Shown: positions 28,250 to 37,910 of the stretch, piece by piece | Position numbering within the stretch: position 1 is the stretch's first letter | Layout: each line of letters begins with the position of its first letter | Source: an uncultured Acidimicrobiales bacterium | Lineage (GTDB): Bacteria > Actinomycetota > Acidimicrobiia > Acidimicrobiales > SZUA-35 | Direction of reading: 5' to 3' | Length of the DNA: 64,000 nt | Assembly: GCA_937922805.1 (NCBI GenBank) | Contig: CALAJV010000022.1 | Span: 1-64,000, forward strand | Made by a program: the position numbers and the translations under genes | Notes under the pieces: model-generated | The model's input: the letters and a program-made list of their open reading frames with translations, nothing else | Databases searched by the model: none | Told to the model about the DNA's origin: nothing

Positions 28250-29905
28250 GGTCAGTTCCTCGTCCAGGTATTGTTTACGACAAAGCGCCCGTTGCAGTTT
28301 GCCTGAACTTGTTTTCGGCAAACTGCTCGGGCTAACAAGAACAACTTCCCGGCAGGGAACGCCGACGGTTTGCAGTGTTGCATCGCTGACCTGACTTCGA
28401 ACTTCGTCAAGATTTTCCATCATTCGGGTCTCGGCCACCACAACGACATGCTCTTTACCATTGCGCCCAGTTGCTGAAAACGCTATTACGTTGCCAGTTC
28501 GAACGCTGTTCAGCTCACCGACAGCTCTCTCAATATCTTGAGGGTAAACGTTGCGGCCGCCGACAATTATCAGATCTTTGATTCGGCCACACATGGCCAT
28601 TTGGCCATCCAACATATATGCCAGATCCCCAGTCTTCAGCCAATCACCGTCGAACAGTTCATCATTCGCCTCGGGTCGCTGATAGTAGCCAGGCGTGACC
28701 GAGGTGCCCCGAATTTGTAGCTCTCCGACCTTTCGATCGCTGAGCACCTCATTGCTCGCTGGGTCGACAACGCGGAACTCCAAGCCTGGCACTGGCCACC
28801 CAAGAAGAACAATTTCGCGGGCGTTGCTATTTCCTTCCCGCTCCTCAGCCGGAATCGGGACGGCAAGATGATCCTGTTCGAGAACGTTTGCGTCGACCAC
28901 ATCAGTCGTTAACCCAACCATTGGCTTAGGGAAACAGCCAGCAATAGCAATCTCGGCCATGCCAAAGGCAGGAAAGATGGCGCCCGGACGCAGTCCGTGT
29001 CGCTCACCTTCGGCCACAAAGGCCCGCACACTGTCAGGGTCGACTGGTTCGGCGCCATTCAGGGCGATTCGCAATGAGGAAAGATCCAATGGCTCTTTCA
29101 TATTTTTGAGAGCCCGGGTGGCAAGCACCCAACTAAAGTTCGGGCCAGCGGTTGCCGTGCCTCCGTAGCTTGAAATCCATTCCATCCATCGGCCGGGCCG
29201 AGCGAGGAAATCTTGAGGGGCTCCGAGAACCAAATTAAGGCCGGCAGCCATAGGCAGAATACAGAACCCTACGAGGCCCATGTCGTGGTACAGGGGAAGC
29301 CAGGACACCATCACATCGGAGCTGGTGGTCACACTAGCCGCTTCAAGAATAGCATCGAGGTTGGCAGCCACTACGTGGTTCGGCAGAACCACCCCTTTGG
29401 GTTCCGAGGTCGATCCGCTGGTGAACTGGAGCACGAAAATGTCGTCCTCAGAGTAGTCCGGAGCGCTAAAACGATCGGCGTCAGCGTCGGTTCCGGCCAA
29501 CTCCGGCAGCGGTAACAGAGGAGGGTCGCCCGGCGTCGGTTCGACAAATGGGGCCAGGTCCGGGTCAATTATTACCGCAACGCAGTCCGCGTTGGTAATT
29601 CGCGCCTTTGTGGCCTTGGTGAACTCATCTAGTGATGCCAACCTCATCGGCAATGGAAGGACGACAAGCGTCGCCCCGCAAAGCCAAATGGCCTGAAAGG
29701 CCGTAACAAGATCGGCTGTAGTCGGGCCAAGAACGGCGACATGGTCTCCGTGACCGATCCCCTGTTCCTGTAGGCGAAAGGCCATCGCCTTCGCCCCATG
29801 GTGCACTTCGGCCCACGTCTTGGTGACGGGTTCGTTCCCGGTCATGAATGTGACCGTGCCGTCGCCTTTAGCCGCGTGCTCAATTCGAGTCACAATTGTC
29901 CGCAT
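28241..29905 (-). CDS. Fatty-acyl-AMP ligase-like adenylate-forming enzyme
   Basis: Acyl-activating enzyme of the FadD32/FAAL type. The AMP-binding P-loop motif is LQFTSGSTSEPKGVV. The FAAL-style YHDMGLVGF follows, then FGMAEIAIAGCFPKP and the C-terminal KTGDLAYMLDGQM and GRNVYPQDIE motifs. FAALs make acyl-adenylates for transfer to carrier proteins of polyketide or lipid synthases. No carrier or synthase is adjacent. The frame runs to a TTG at 29977; ATG 29905 (MRTIVTRIEH) has GGGAAG upstream and matches family starts, so it is preferred. Remaining length about 554. Confidence 0.88.
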   Translation of the reverse strand: MRTIVTRIEHAAKGDGTVTFMTGNEPVTKTWAEVHHGAKAMAFRLQEQGIGHGDHVAVLGPTTADLVTAFQAIWLCGATLVVLPLPMRLASLDEFTKATKARITNADCVAVIIDPDLAPFVEPTPGDPPLLPLPELAGTDADADRFSAPDYSEDDIFVLQFTSGSTSEPKGVVLPNHVVAANLDAILEAASVTTSSDVMVSWLPLYHDMGLVGFCILPMAAGLNLVLGAPQDFLARPGRWMEWISSYGGTATAGPNFSWVLATRALKNMKEPLDLSSLRIALNGAEPVDPDSVRAFVAEGERHGLRPGAIFPAFGMAEIAIAGCFPKPMVGLTTDVVDANVLEQDHLAVPIPAEEREGNSNAREIVLLGWPVPGLEFRVVDPASNEVLSDRKVGELQIRGTSVTPGYYQRPEANDELFDGDWLKTGDLAYMLDGQMAMCGRIKDLIIVGGRNVYPQDIERAVGELNSVRTGNVIAFSATGRNGKEHVVVVAETRMMENLDEVRSQVSDATLQTVGVPCREVVLVSPSSLPKTSSGKLQRALCRKQYLDEELTLV

Positions 29906-30051
29906 ATTCTTCCCAAGATAGGGCGCAGCGGCTAGATCTACACTTCCTGGACCAAGCCAAGCTCGCGTAACTTCCAAACCAGCCTTACAGTGTGACTAAA
30001 GCCACTAGCGCGACCACACCCATCCTTATTGTGGCGGTGGGAGCGGGAACG

Positions 30052-31407
30052 TTAGCTGCCGAAAATTGCGATCTGATTCGCTACTGGTCTCGCCTGTCCG
30101 GTCGAGGGCTTGTTGACAACGCCGCGTCCAGCGATCCACATTGTTGTCGAGCCTCCACCGTCAAGCATGACGGCGTTGGAAGCGCCCAATCTGGCCATCA
30201 GGTTCGCTGTTTCAGCACCAGTCATCCCAGCCGCCGTCTTCGAACGACCGTCAACCGTGACAAATACCAAAACATCACCTTCGTTGCTTGCGCCCATGGC
30301 ACTTCTTGGTGCCCGACTAGTAAAGGTAGGATCACCGTGAAAGTCCACCGTCTTGTTACCTTGGTGTACCAACGTCGGGTGGCCACTCACACCGAACGCG
30401 ATGCGTCGGTCAACTGAGCTGTTCACCCGCGAGTGGTGCTCCATGATTAGATCTTTTTGAAGCGTGATCCCGAACAACGAGGTGTAACCGTGATCTTTTC
30501 CGCCGTACACTTTGCCGCTTGAGACTGCTGGTCCGTCGTAGGGATCGAACCAGTTACCGTTGATGGCGGCCTGAGCCCCGATATCGATAGCCCAACTACC
30601 AACAGTCGACTTTGCTCGATCGCCAGGGCTAACCGAGAAGCCCTTGCTCCCTGATAAATGGACCAGAAGAACGTTCACCTTCTGATTCCTGGTGTTGTAG
30701 GTTCCGTAGGCCAAGCTCGGGGTCAGATATTCGACCGTTGAGAACCGACGCTTCGACACAAACCTGTTGAACTCGCCGACCGATATTGGATTCCGTTTCA
30801 TCAACGTCGCCGCTCGACGTTTCGCTTCCTGCTCAGCGGCCCGTCGAGCGGCATCAGCCTTCGCCTTCTTCTTAGCTGCCTGCTCTCTCGCCATTTCGAG
30901 CTGAGTCAAGTCCGAATCTGCCTTCTCCTTAGCCTCGGACTTTCGTAACAGCTCTGCTCGTTCCTCCGAAATCGTTACTTTACTCAGCGTCTCCAACATC
31001 GAATAATTGGTTCGACGCCTGTACTCTTCGCCCAGCTGGATGGTCGAAATTAGCCTTACTACCGGCAAACCATCATCGAGCTGTGAACCCCAGTAGGACA
31101 AGCCTTCCTCTTCTGGAAGCCGACGAAGGAGTTGACAATAGGCAGCATCCACTACGTCTTGGCTAGAGCGGTCAGCAGTTGTTGGTTCCACGCGACAAGA
31201 CCGAGCTGCTTTCCGACTCAACGGTAGTGGAGCAGAAAAATTGTTGAACGACCGACCGTTGGGTTCAGCTCGTCGAATCCGATCCGTCTGAGAAGAGCTC
31301 GCTACCGACTCCTGGCTCGCCGCTTGCGACGCTGCTAGCGATGGAAATAGACCTATCAACATAATTGTGAGCACAGCAAAGCTAGCCCGCCGACTTACCT
31401 TGACCAT
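30052..31407 (-). CDS. Secreted phosphodiester glycosidase (NAGPA-like) with DUF4214
   Basis: A signal peptide (about 1-28, ending near SLAASQAAS) marks export. A DUF4214 module follows (DVVDAAYCQLLRRLPEEEG, YWGSQLDDG), then a basic/acidic coiled coil (about 145-195, rich in Lys, Ala and Glu). The C-terminal 240 residues match the phosphodiester glycosidase domain, with NGNWFDPYDGPA and the end motif VMLDGGGSTTMW. NAGPA-type enzymes remove sugar residues from phosphodiester linkages; a cell-wall or exopolysaccharide substrate is plausible. Total 451 residues. Confidence 0.88.
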   Translation of the reverse strand: MVKVSRRASFAVLTIMLIGLFPSLAASQAASQESVASSSQTDRIRRAEPNGRSFNNFSAPLPLSRKAARSCRVEPTTADRSSQDVVDAAYCQLLRRLPEEEGLSYWGSQLDDGLPVVRLISTIQLGEEYRRRTNYSMLETLSKVTISEERAELLRKSEAKEKADSDLTQLEMAREQAAKKKAKADAARRAAEQEAKRRAATLMKRNPISVGEFNRFVSKRRFSTVEYLTPSLAYGTYNTRNQKVNVLLVHLSGSKGFSVSPGDRAKSTVGSWAIDIGAQAAINGNWFDPYDGPAVSSGKVYGGKDHGYTSLFGITLQKDLIMEHHSRVNSSVDRRIAFGVSGHPTLVHQGNKTVDFHGDPTFTSRAPRSAMGASNEGDVLVFVTVDGRSKTAAGMTGAETANLMARLGASNAVMLDGGGSTTMWIAGRGVVNKPSTGQARPVANQIAIFGS

Positions 31408-31514
31408 CTTTCGATGCTCTCTTCCGCGTTTCGGTTTCTGATCCCGCCGTTTGGGAATCGCTAAAACCAGTTAACCGCAGCTCGGCCAGGGCGGGTAGAA
31501 AGGAACTACCTGGT

Positions 31515-31567
31515 CACCGACAAATCGGTGGATCAAAAGGCCTACAGTGGGCCAGCGCAAACGCTGG
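31515..31567 (-). terminator. Twin hairpins after the dihydrolipoamide-dehydrogenase-like gene
   Basis: Two perfect 6-bp hairpins lie 20-72 bp beyond the minus-strand stop at 31587: CCAGCG-CAAA-CGCTGG (31552-31567) and CACCGA-CAAA-TCGGTG (31515-31530). Both show TTTG tetraloops on the transcribed strand. They are likely to mark the end of the transcript. Confidence 0.55.
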
Positions 31568-31586
31568 ATTGGAGCTCAAGCAAACA

Positions 31587-33104
31587 CTAATCGGCGCTAT
31601 CAAGCCGACGCAGAGCAGAGAGCACAGGCCTAACGACGCGCTTCGTCCTGGGAGTGAAGTAGGCCGCTCGAAGTTGCTCCAACGCAGCCCGAGCCGGGCC
31701 CTCGCCAAAGGTCGGATACGGGCGGATCATCAGCCCGATTTCGCTTAACTTCGCCTTAGCTTTAACCCGACTGGTCAACTCGTTGATTGCTTCGCCTGCC
31801 GCTTCACCAACAACAGTGGCACCAACAAGTCGCCCCTTCCGATCGGTGAATAGATCGGCGAATCCAACTGGGTCGCCGGTCGTGACCGACCGGTCGAGTT
31901 GGTCGTAGGAGAAACTGTTCTTGGTTAGGTCTGAGCCCATGGTTCGACCGACACTAGCCACTTCTGGGTCAGTGAAAATGGCGAATGGGATGATGTCGTA
32001 GTTCGTCGAACGTCGCAGTTTGAACAGTGCATTGCTGACGATCAACCCACCGTGATACGCCGCAGTGTGCGTGAATGGCATCTTTCCGACCACATCACCA
32101 CCGGCGAAGATATGAGAATTGGACGTCTGCAAATAGTCATTGACTTCAACTACTCCCCCAGCCCCGAGAGTGACGCCAACAGACTCAAGTCCGATCCCGG
32201 TGGTATTCGGGCGGCGGCCGGTAGCGACCAACACAGCGTCTACCGTTATCGATTCACCATCGTCAGTTCCGATTTGGTATTCGGGAGTTGAACCTAGTTC
32301 CTTGGATGAAACAGACGTTACTTTCACGCCAGTCTTGAGTGTGAGGCCTTCTGCTCGGAGGCGACTTCCGATGAGGTCGCTCACGTTGGGGGCCAAGGAG
32401 GCCAAGATTTTTGGCTCGGCCTCAAAGATCACAACCGAGCTACCGAGCCGCGAGAAAGCCTGACCTAGCTCACACCCGATGACGCCGCCTCCAATGACGG
32501 CTAGCCGTTCAGGCAGAGTTGTCAGGGACCACAGATTCTCAGAAGTGAGGGGATCCGATTCTCTTAGACCTGGGATCGGTGGGATTGCCGGTTTGGCTCC
32601 AGTGGCGATCATAGCTTTGCGATACTTCAGGGTTCGCTCCCCTGCCTGAACCAGGCCATCAGCAACAAACTGGCCATACTCGGCCACAACCTCGACGCCG
32701 GCGTTTTCCAGAGTTTCTACGGAGTCGTGATGAGCGATATGTTCCCGAGCATTGTCGACCAGGCCCATGACCGCGGCAAAGTCAATTTTTGGTTCCACCG
32801 GCTCGATTCCGTGAATATCGGCCGTTCTCATCGTGTGCGCCGCCTTGGCAGCAGCAATCAGCCTTTTGCTCGGTATGCATCCGGTCCAAAGGCAGTCGCC
32901 ACCCGGTCGATCTGGTTCGACCATAACGACCTTAGCCCCCATGCCGGCCGCTCCCTGAGCCGCAACAAGCCCAGCTGTGCCCCCACCAATTATTACGAGA
33001 TCGTAGATCCCCGGTTCGCTGCTCGGCTCCACACGCGTAAATGCTTCGCTCGTACTTGCTTCGCTGGTGAGCGAGCTTGGTTCGCTTGGGCTTAGATCTG
33101 ACAC
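31587..33104 (-). CDS. Pyridine-nucleotide-disulfide oxidoreductase (dihydrolipoamide dehydrogenase/mercuric-reductase-like)
   Basis: FAD enzyme with the redox disulfide GGDCLWTGCIPSK, an N-terminal FAD motif (VIIGGGTAGLVAAQ), a central NAD(P) motif (VIGGGVIGCELGQ) and the FAD-phosphate motif FAGGDV. The dimerisation domain ends in RPYPTFGEGPARAALE, where true lipoamide dehydrogenases have a catalytic His-Glu pair; that His is absent, which favours a mercuric-reductase-like or orphan oxidoreductase. No mercury genes are adjacent. GTG start at 33104, preceded by GGGAGGAAAA. About 35 N-terminal residues before the FAD motif are low complexity. Confidence 0.88.
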   Translation of the reverse strand: MSDLSPSEPSSLTSEASTSEAFTRVEPSSEPGIYDLVIIGGGTAGLVAAQGAAGMGAKVVMVEPDRPGGDCLWTGCIPSKRLIAAAKAAHTMRTADIHGIEPVEPKIDFAAVMGLVDNAREHIAHHDSVETLENAGVEVVAEYGQFVADGLVQAGERTLKYRKAMIATGAKPAIPPIPGLRESDPLTSENLWSLTTLPERLAVIGGGVIGCELGQAFSRLGSSVVIFEAEPKILASLAPNVSDLIGSRLRAEGLTLKTGVKVTSVSSKELGSTPEYQIGTDDGESITVDAVLVATGRRPNTTGIGLESVGVTLGAGGVVEVNDYLQTSNSHIFAGGDVVGKMPFTHTAAYHGGLIVSNALFKLRRSTNYDIIPFAIFTDPEVASVGRTMGSDLTKNSFSYDQLDRSVTTGDPVGFADLFTDRKGRLVGATVVGEAAGEAINELTSRVKAKAKLSEIGLMIRPYPTFGEGPARAALEQLRAAYFTPRTKRVVRPVLSALRRLDSAD

Positions 33105-33175
33105 TTTTCCTCCCGGTATCTCAACCGGCAGGATCGACTGATTATTCAGCGTTGTCGAAGAAATTCTTCCAGAAT

Positions 33176-33874
33176 CTATGTTTGCGCCCGATCGGCAACG
33201 ATCTGCTCGGCCATTGCATCAAGAGTCGGCTTTCGGAACCCGGCCATTGTTTTTTGATAGGCGCCCCGGTCAAGAGCGCCCATCGACGATGCTTCCTCAA
33301 TTGCCACGTCGAGAACATTCTCGAGAGGCACAACCCGATCAAGAAACCCGACGTCTACGGCTGTCGCTGGGTCGGTAAGACGAGCGTTGGCGATCGAGCG
33401 TTGGATATGACGTTTGCTGAGTCTCTCATTGGCGATCGTATGAGCCCATTCAGGTAACGTCAGCCCGATCGCTACCTCGTTCAAGCCAATCTTGAATGAA
33501 CCTTCGGCTCCGACTCGTACATCGGAACCCAGAAGCATTAGCGCGCCGGCAGCAACGGCGTGACCGGTACAGGCGGCAACAATCGGCAGGCCACATCCGT
33601 AAAGTTTGCGAACTAAGTCACCTCCGTCGGCCACGAGGTCAACCACTGCGCCGATGTCTCCCGATTTGAAAACCTCGAGATCGAAACCACCGCTAAACCG
33701 CCCATCTCGACCAGCCAGTACAGCGGCAACTACCTTTTGGTTCTGTTCCGCGTCGGAGACAGCCTCGACGAGATCAGCGATCGTAGTCTTCGACAGAGCA
33801 TTCGCTTTTCCGTCATCCATGGTAATCACTGCAACGGAACTATCGGCAACCATGCGCATTGAAACGTTTGACAT
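33176..33874 (-). CDS. Enoyl-CoA hydratase/isomerase (crotonase) family protein
   Basis: A 232-residue crotonase-fold protein. The oxyanion-hole segments read GRDGRFSGGFDLEVF and CTGHAVAAGALMLLGSD. Family members hydrate or isomerise enoyl-CoA in fatty-acid degradation. The residues at the usual catalytic Glu positions appear to be replaced (the second loop reads NEVAIGLTLP), so hydratase activity is uncertain. It lies 71 bp upstream of the oxidoreductase gene on the same strand; common transcription is possible. Confidence 0.88.
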   Translation of the reverse strand: MSNVSMRMVADSSVAVITMDDGKANALSKTTIADLVEAVSDAEQNQKVVAAVLAGRDGRFSGGFDLEVFKSGDIGAVVDLVADGGDLVRKLYGCGLPIVAACTGHAVAAGALMLLGSDVRVGAEGSFKIGLNEVAIGLTLPEWAHTIANERLSKRHIQRSIANARLTDPATAVDVGFLDRVVPLENVLDVAIEEASSMGALDRGAYQKTMAGFRKPTLDAMAEQIVADRAQT

Positions 33875-33934
33875 TTTGATTCCCTATTCTGTCTTTTTGT
33901 TCTGTCAACTACTTCGTGTAACTAGATCTGTGTA

Positions 33935-34810
33935 CTAGCTCTGTTGCGTTAGCGCCATTTGCAGCACTGGTGGCAGTGGCTCGCGATGAACAATTGCTAG
34001 ACGGTTGGTGGAGCGGGTCAAGGCCACATACAACAGACTCAGCCCGCCTGATTGTCGGAGGAATCGTGCGGGCTCGACGACAACAACCGAATCGAACTCA
34101 AGACCTTTTGCCGTCCACGGAGTCAGCGCTCGGACGTGCTCGATATCGACGACCCCACCAGGTAGGTCTACGCCGATAATGGCGACCGACCGGCGCTCAC
34201 CCTTCTCGATCGAGAACTGCTGGGCAACCTCACCGACCGTTCGTTCCAGATTTTCAGTTTGACGGACGACTACATCGTGCCCAGAAGAACGCACCGCTTG
34301 CGAGGCTGGAAGGTCCGGCACCAGCTGAGCCAGAATTCCTGACGCTACCTGATTGACCTCAGACGGAGACCGGTAGTTGGTGGTCAGGCTTTGCTGCTCA
34401 AAGTTCGCGAATTCGGACGGCAAGTGTTCCTGCCAGCTCCCGGGATCACCTATCGATCGTTGGGCCAAGTCGCCCAAGAGTGTGACGGCGCCCCGTCGCG
34501 ATCGACGAACAACCATGCGCCATTGCATCGGTGTCAGATCCTGCGCCTCATCAACAATCACGTGACCAAAACGCCACACTTGCTCATCAACCGCAAGCTG
34601 ACGGACGGTCGCACCCTGCTGTTGAATTTCGTCGGGACGTTCAACCTCTAGCTCGGTGAACGCTGCTCCGTCGTTGTCGAGAATCGCCTCGCCGTTATCC
34701 TCAGCTCTGATAGTCCGATCGACGGCTTTCCCGCTAGACGATTCGGTTGCCTCGGCCCACTCTTCTGGGGCTTCGGGGAGACCGGTCAATCGGTCGGAGA
34801 AATCTGACAT
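33935..34810 (-). CDS. HelD RNA-polymerase-associated ATPase, C-terminal half (separate gene)
   Basis: 291 residues corresponding to the C-terminal half of HelD/UvrD-like helicases: Walker B VIVDEAQDLTP (DEAQ at 87-90), then LLGDLAQRS, TTNYRSPSEVNQ, TAKGLEFDSVVVVEP and the last helicase motif LLYVALTRSTNRLAIVH. It begins with an ATG placed immediately after the TAA of the upstream N-terminal half and in the same frame. The upstream end carries GAGGA seven bases before this ATG, so independent, coupled translation is likely. HelD releases stalled RNA polymerase from DNA. The protein cannot act without the Walker A half. Confidence 0.88.
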   Translation of the reverse strand: MSDFSDRLTGLPEAPEEWAEATESSSGKAVDRTIRAEDNGEAILDNDGAAFTELEVERPDEIQQQGATVRQLAVDEQVWRFGHVIVDEAQDLTPMQWRMVVRRSRRGAVTLLGDLAQRSIGDPGSWQEHLPSEFANFEQQSLTTNYRSPSEVNQVASGILAQLVPDLPASQAVRSSGHDVVVRQTENLERTVGEVAQQFSIEKGERRSVAIIGVDLPGGVVDIEHVRALTPWTAKGLEFDSVVVVEPARFLRQSGGLSLLYVALTRSTNRLAIVHREPLPPVLQMALTQQS

Positions 34811-36466
34811 TTAACTATCCTCGTCAAACCGTTGTTGAAGAACTTGAATGTCGAACATAGGGTCCGAGCCAGCGAGCGAGTCGGCGACCTCATCAAGGCT
34901 CATGTCCATGTCTTCACTGTCTATGTCATCGTCAATCTCAGTCGCATCTTCTAGCTCCGCCAGTTCAAACTCACTGGTTTCATCCCGCTCCACGATCCGT
35001 TCGTCGTCGCGCTCGCCGACCGCTACCACACCGAGGAGTGAAAGCAGTTCATCAAGTAGCGGGATATCGGCGTAACTCCATCGGATAGATGGAACCTGTC
35101 GATGGGGTACGCGCGGGCGAAACAACAGCGATAAGTCGTCACCGCTTAGCGATGTACCTCGCGCCCCTTGCTGGAGCAAGCTCTTCGAACCAAGGAGATC
35201 GTTCAATAACTGTTCCGGAGTCAGCGGCGGCCAGTGCCGGAGAAGAAATTCTCGAACCGAATCTGATTCCCGAAAGTGTTCTCGAGCATCTTCTCGATTA
35301 TGGAAAGACGGATCGAACACCAGCTCAGTTAGCGATTCGATAAGTTCGAACCGAAAGACATCGGCACCCTCATTGTGCGTTGGATATCGCTTGGCCGCTT
35401 CAAACAATTTTTGTAGCTGTGGGGCTGGCAGCGAAATACGCCGAGCCCCGTACCAGGTCTGAAAGCTCTGATCCGGAATTCTTTGCCGGTCAGCCACGGC
35501 GTTGGCCAATAGGTCGACCATCTCGATTCGACCTTTCAGAGCTGATAGCGCAGGGTCTTCAGGTTTACCCCGGCGCACCCCGGGATACAGCTCCGGAGCA
35601 GTCACTGAGATCACACCGGTTTCACCCAAGGAGGGAAGGACTCCCGCTATGTAGCTGAGGAACTCGGAGGTCGGTCCGATTATCAGCACACCGGTGTCTG
35701 ACAGCGACTCTCGCTGGGCGTACAGCAAGTACGCTGCGCGATGTAGAGCGACCACAGTTTTGCCAGTGCCCGGACCACCCTGAACGACAAGAGGAGCATT
35801 GTCGCTGGCTCGAATAATCGCGTCTTGTTCGGCTTGGATCGTGGCAACCACTGAGCGCATCTGTTCTCTGGTCGGTGCTGACACTGAAGCTAGCAACGCT
35901 GCTTCGCCTCTAAGACCGATTTCATCGACTGCCGAGTCGACGTCAAAAACGTCATCGGAATATCCGACCAGCTGGTGAGCCGACTCGGTTCCTGAGTCTC
36001 CGTAGTGAAGGTTCCGCCGCCGCTGAACGCCCATTCGCTCAAGTGGTGTCGCTTGATAAAACGGAACAGCAGCCGGAGCCCGCCAATCGATCAACAGCGG
36101 GTCATCATCGTCGATGACCGTTAGCCGACCAACATATTTACGCTCCCCTGCGTCGTCGACCGTACATCCGAAAGCTAGCGCTTGTCCGGCCGACTTGAGC
36201 TCATTAACTCGGCGCACCGCATGCATGGCTCGATCTGATGTCTGACGAACCAAGGCGGCTGCAACCGCGGCATCGGCCTCAGCGTCTTCATCGTAGATGT
36301 CCCGAATCCCCTCTTCGGTCATTTCGGCCGCTTCGGCCGCCAGCCGTTCTGCCCGAGCGACCGCGGTCGCTAGATAGGCATCCTGCACTCTTCGGATGTT
36401 CTGTAAGACAGCGATCTCAGCTTCGAGTTCAGTATCGCGTCCCGGCTGGGCGGAATCCGGAGTCAC
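34811..36466 (-). CDS. HelD RNA-polymerase-associated ATPase, N-terminal half (separate gene)
   Basis: 551 residues. The N-terminal coiled-coil arm, which enters the polymerase secondary channel in HelD, covers about 10-95. It is followed by LLIDWRAPAAVPFYQ and Walker A GGPGTGKT at 230-237. The chain continues through IIGPTSEFLSYIAGVLP and an acidic linker, then stops at TAA (34811-34813), just before the Walker B domain. HelD in related bacteria is a single chain of about 700-850 residues; the two halves here add up to that length. GTG start. A sequencing error or recent nonsense mutation is possible but the ribosome-binding site at the junction argues for a real split. Confidence 0.88.
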   Translation of the reverse strand: MTPDSAQPGRDTELEAEIAVLQNIRRVQDAYLATAVARAERLAAEAAEMTEEGIRDIYDEDAEADAAVAAALVRQTSDRAMHAVRRVNELKSAGQALAFGCTVDDAGERKYVGRLTVIDDDDPLLIDWRAPAAVPFYQATPLERMGVQRRRNLHYGDSGTESAHQLVGYSDDVFDVDSAVDEIGLRGEAALLASVSAPTREQMRSVVATIQAEQDAIIRASDNAPLVVQGGPGTGKTVVALHRAAYLLYAQRESLSDTGVLIIGPTSEFLSYIAGVLPSLGETGVISVTAPELYPGVRRGKPEDPALSALKGRIEMVDLLANAVADRQRIPDQSFQTWYGARRISLPAPQLQKLFEAAKRYPTHNEGADVFRFELIESLTELVFDPSFHNREDAREHFRESDSVREFLLRHWPPLTPEQLLNDLLGSKSLLQQGARGTSLSGDDLSLLFRPRVPHRQVPSIRWSYADIPLLDELLSLLGVVAVGERDDERIVERDETSEFELAELEDATEIDDDIDSEDMDMSLDEVADSLAGSDPMFDIQVLQQRFDEDS

Positions 36467-36592
36467 CAGGTCAAGGATAGAGCCGATGCAAGCTGCTTGG
36501 GCCCAAGTTCTTCAAACTCGAAGCCTTCCCGCTCTCAGTCCGATCCGTTTAGTTCGCGCTGTTTTTGCTTCCAACCATTCAGGTAAAGCAAT

Positions 36593-37783
36593 CTAGTTGT
36601 AAGGCGAAACGTTCGATGACAAGCATAGATAACTGACACTGACATCGCCGTTGTAACAGCCCCCGGTCAACTCCGATGCAGTTCTGGCAATATGTTCTGG
36701 GCTCTCTGAGAAATGGACGAGCAACGAGCCTCGGTCTACTGAACCACTCGCCAACTGGGCGACCCAATAGGTGGCGCCATCAACGTCGGGCTGGCGATCC
36801 AACACCGCGCCATAAACAAAGGCAACGAACTGTTGGTCACTCATCGTTCCGAAAGACTTAAACTCGGAGCCACTAGCGAAATAGCCACTGATCTCATCTA
36901 GCGACTTGCCTCCAGCGTGGATCCTTGTCCAATATTCCAACCCGTCAGCATCTGCTGGGCGATCGAAATAGGCCTTATATAAACGGCCCACTTGGAACCG
37001 CGGCCATGATTCAGGTGCCTCAGGATCGATGGAAAATTCGGTGGGGACTCCGCCACAACCAGGGAGCGGCTGGAAATCAAAGCGACTGCGGTTCGCTGTC
37101 AACCACTCGGAAAGCACACGATATCCGGGCAATCGGTTAGACGGACCGTCGTGCATTAAAATGGTATCGCCGTCGCTAGCTCGGTTAAGTTGTCGCATCA
37201 TTGCGTACGGGGACCAACCCGACCCGGCTTGGCTAAGTCGCCAGTCACCAGTGTCGATATCCCACAGCCCTGACCGGCTTCCAGCGGTGGTCCAGTCTTC
37301 GTTAGTTAACCCCGAAACAACCGCCAGATGGTGAACTCGGCCACTCGTTGCCCCGTATGGAGGTCGATAGCACGTAGTTCGAATGCCGGTCGTGGCCTGA
37401 ATCACCTTGGTTGTTTCGCCGAACTCGGCCAGAATGTTCGCGTCGCTCGTTCGGTTTAAGTTGGGATGGTTCCACGTGTGGTTGGCAACGGCATGGCCCT
37501 CGCCGACGATTCGCTGCGCGGTGGCTGGGTCGGCGGCGACGTTGCGACCGGTGATGAAAAACGTGGCATTGATGTTGTGCACGTCCAACAGATCGAGAAA
37601 CCGATTAGTGTCGGCCCCGGGACCGTCGTCGAAGGTAAGGTAGATGACCGGTTTGCGAGCTGCTTCTACCGGTGCGGGAACCACGACAACCAAAATTGAG
37701 GTTAGCAACATCAAGGCTGCCACTATTTGGGGCAACCGACGAGCCGATATCGGCAACCGGTTTAGATCCGCCCTCTTCTCCAC
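36593..37783 (-). CDS. Secreted polysaccharide deacetylase with DUF4214 repeats
   Basis: A signal peptide or anchor (about 14-36) precedes a NodB deacetylase domain: VIYLTFDDGPGADTNRFLD holds the metal Asp pair, ANHTWNHPNLN the two His ligands, CYRPPYGATSGR the substrate loop and DTILMHDG the C-terminal His. The last 130 residues contain two DUF4214 modules (YKAYFDRPADADGLEYW and YGAVLDRQPDVDGATYW). The enzyme probably removes acetyl groups from peptidoglycan or exopolysaccharide. The same accessory domain occurs in the phosphodiester glycosidase at 30052-31407. GTG start at 37783. Confidence 0.9.
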   Translation of the reverse strand: MEKRADLNRLPISARRLPQIVAALMLLTSILVVVVPAPVEAARKPVIYLTFDDGPGADTNRFLDLLDVHNINATFFITGRNVAADPATAQRIVGEGHAVANHTWNHPNLNRTSDANILAEFGETTKVIQATTGIRTTCYRPPYGATSGRVHHLAVVSGLTNEDWTTAGSRSGLWDIDTGDWRLSQAGSGWSPYAMMRQLNRASDGDTILMHDGPSNRLPGYRVLSEWLTANRSRFDFQPLPGCGGVPTEFSIDPEAPESWPRFQVGRLYKAYFDRPADADGLEYWTRIHAGGKSLDEISGYFASGSEFKSFGTMSDQQFVAFVYGAVLDRQPDVDGATYWVAQLASGSVDRGSLLVHFSESPEHIARTASELTGGCYNGDVSVSYLCLSSNVSPYN

Positions 37784-37910
37784 CCTATTTAGATCGTCAG
37801 GCCACAGACCTGAGCCAATAGGCCGTGGTGCCCATATGTAGCCAAGTCAGCCCAATCGCCGATGTCAATCGCACCAAGTCGCAGAACTTGTCGGTACCGT
37901 TCAGGGGGCT

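Noticed and set aside
34811..34813. HelD interruption as a second recoded codon
   Set aside because: The stop is TAA, not TGA, so selenocysteine does not apply; it lies in a non-conserved linker with a ribosome-binding site for the next ATG, which favours two genes.
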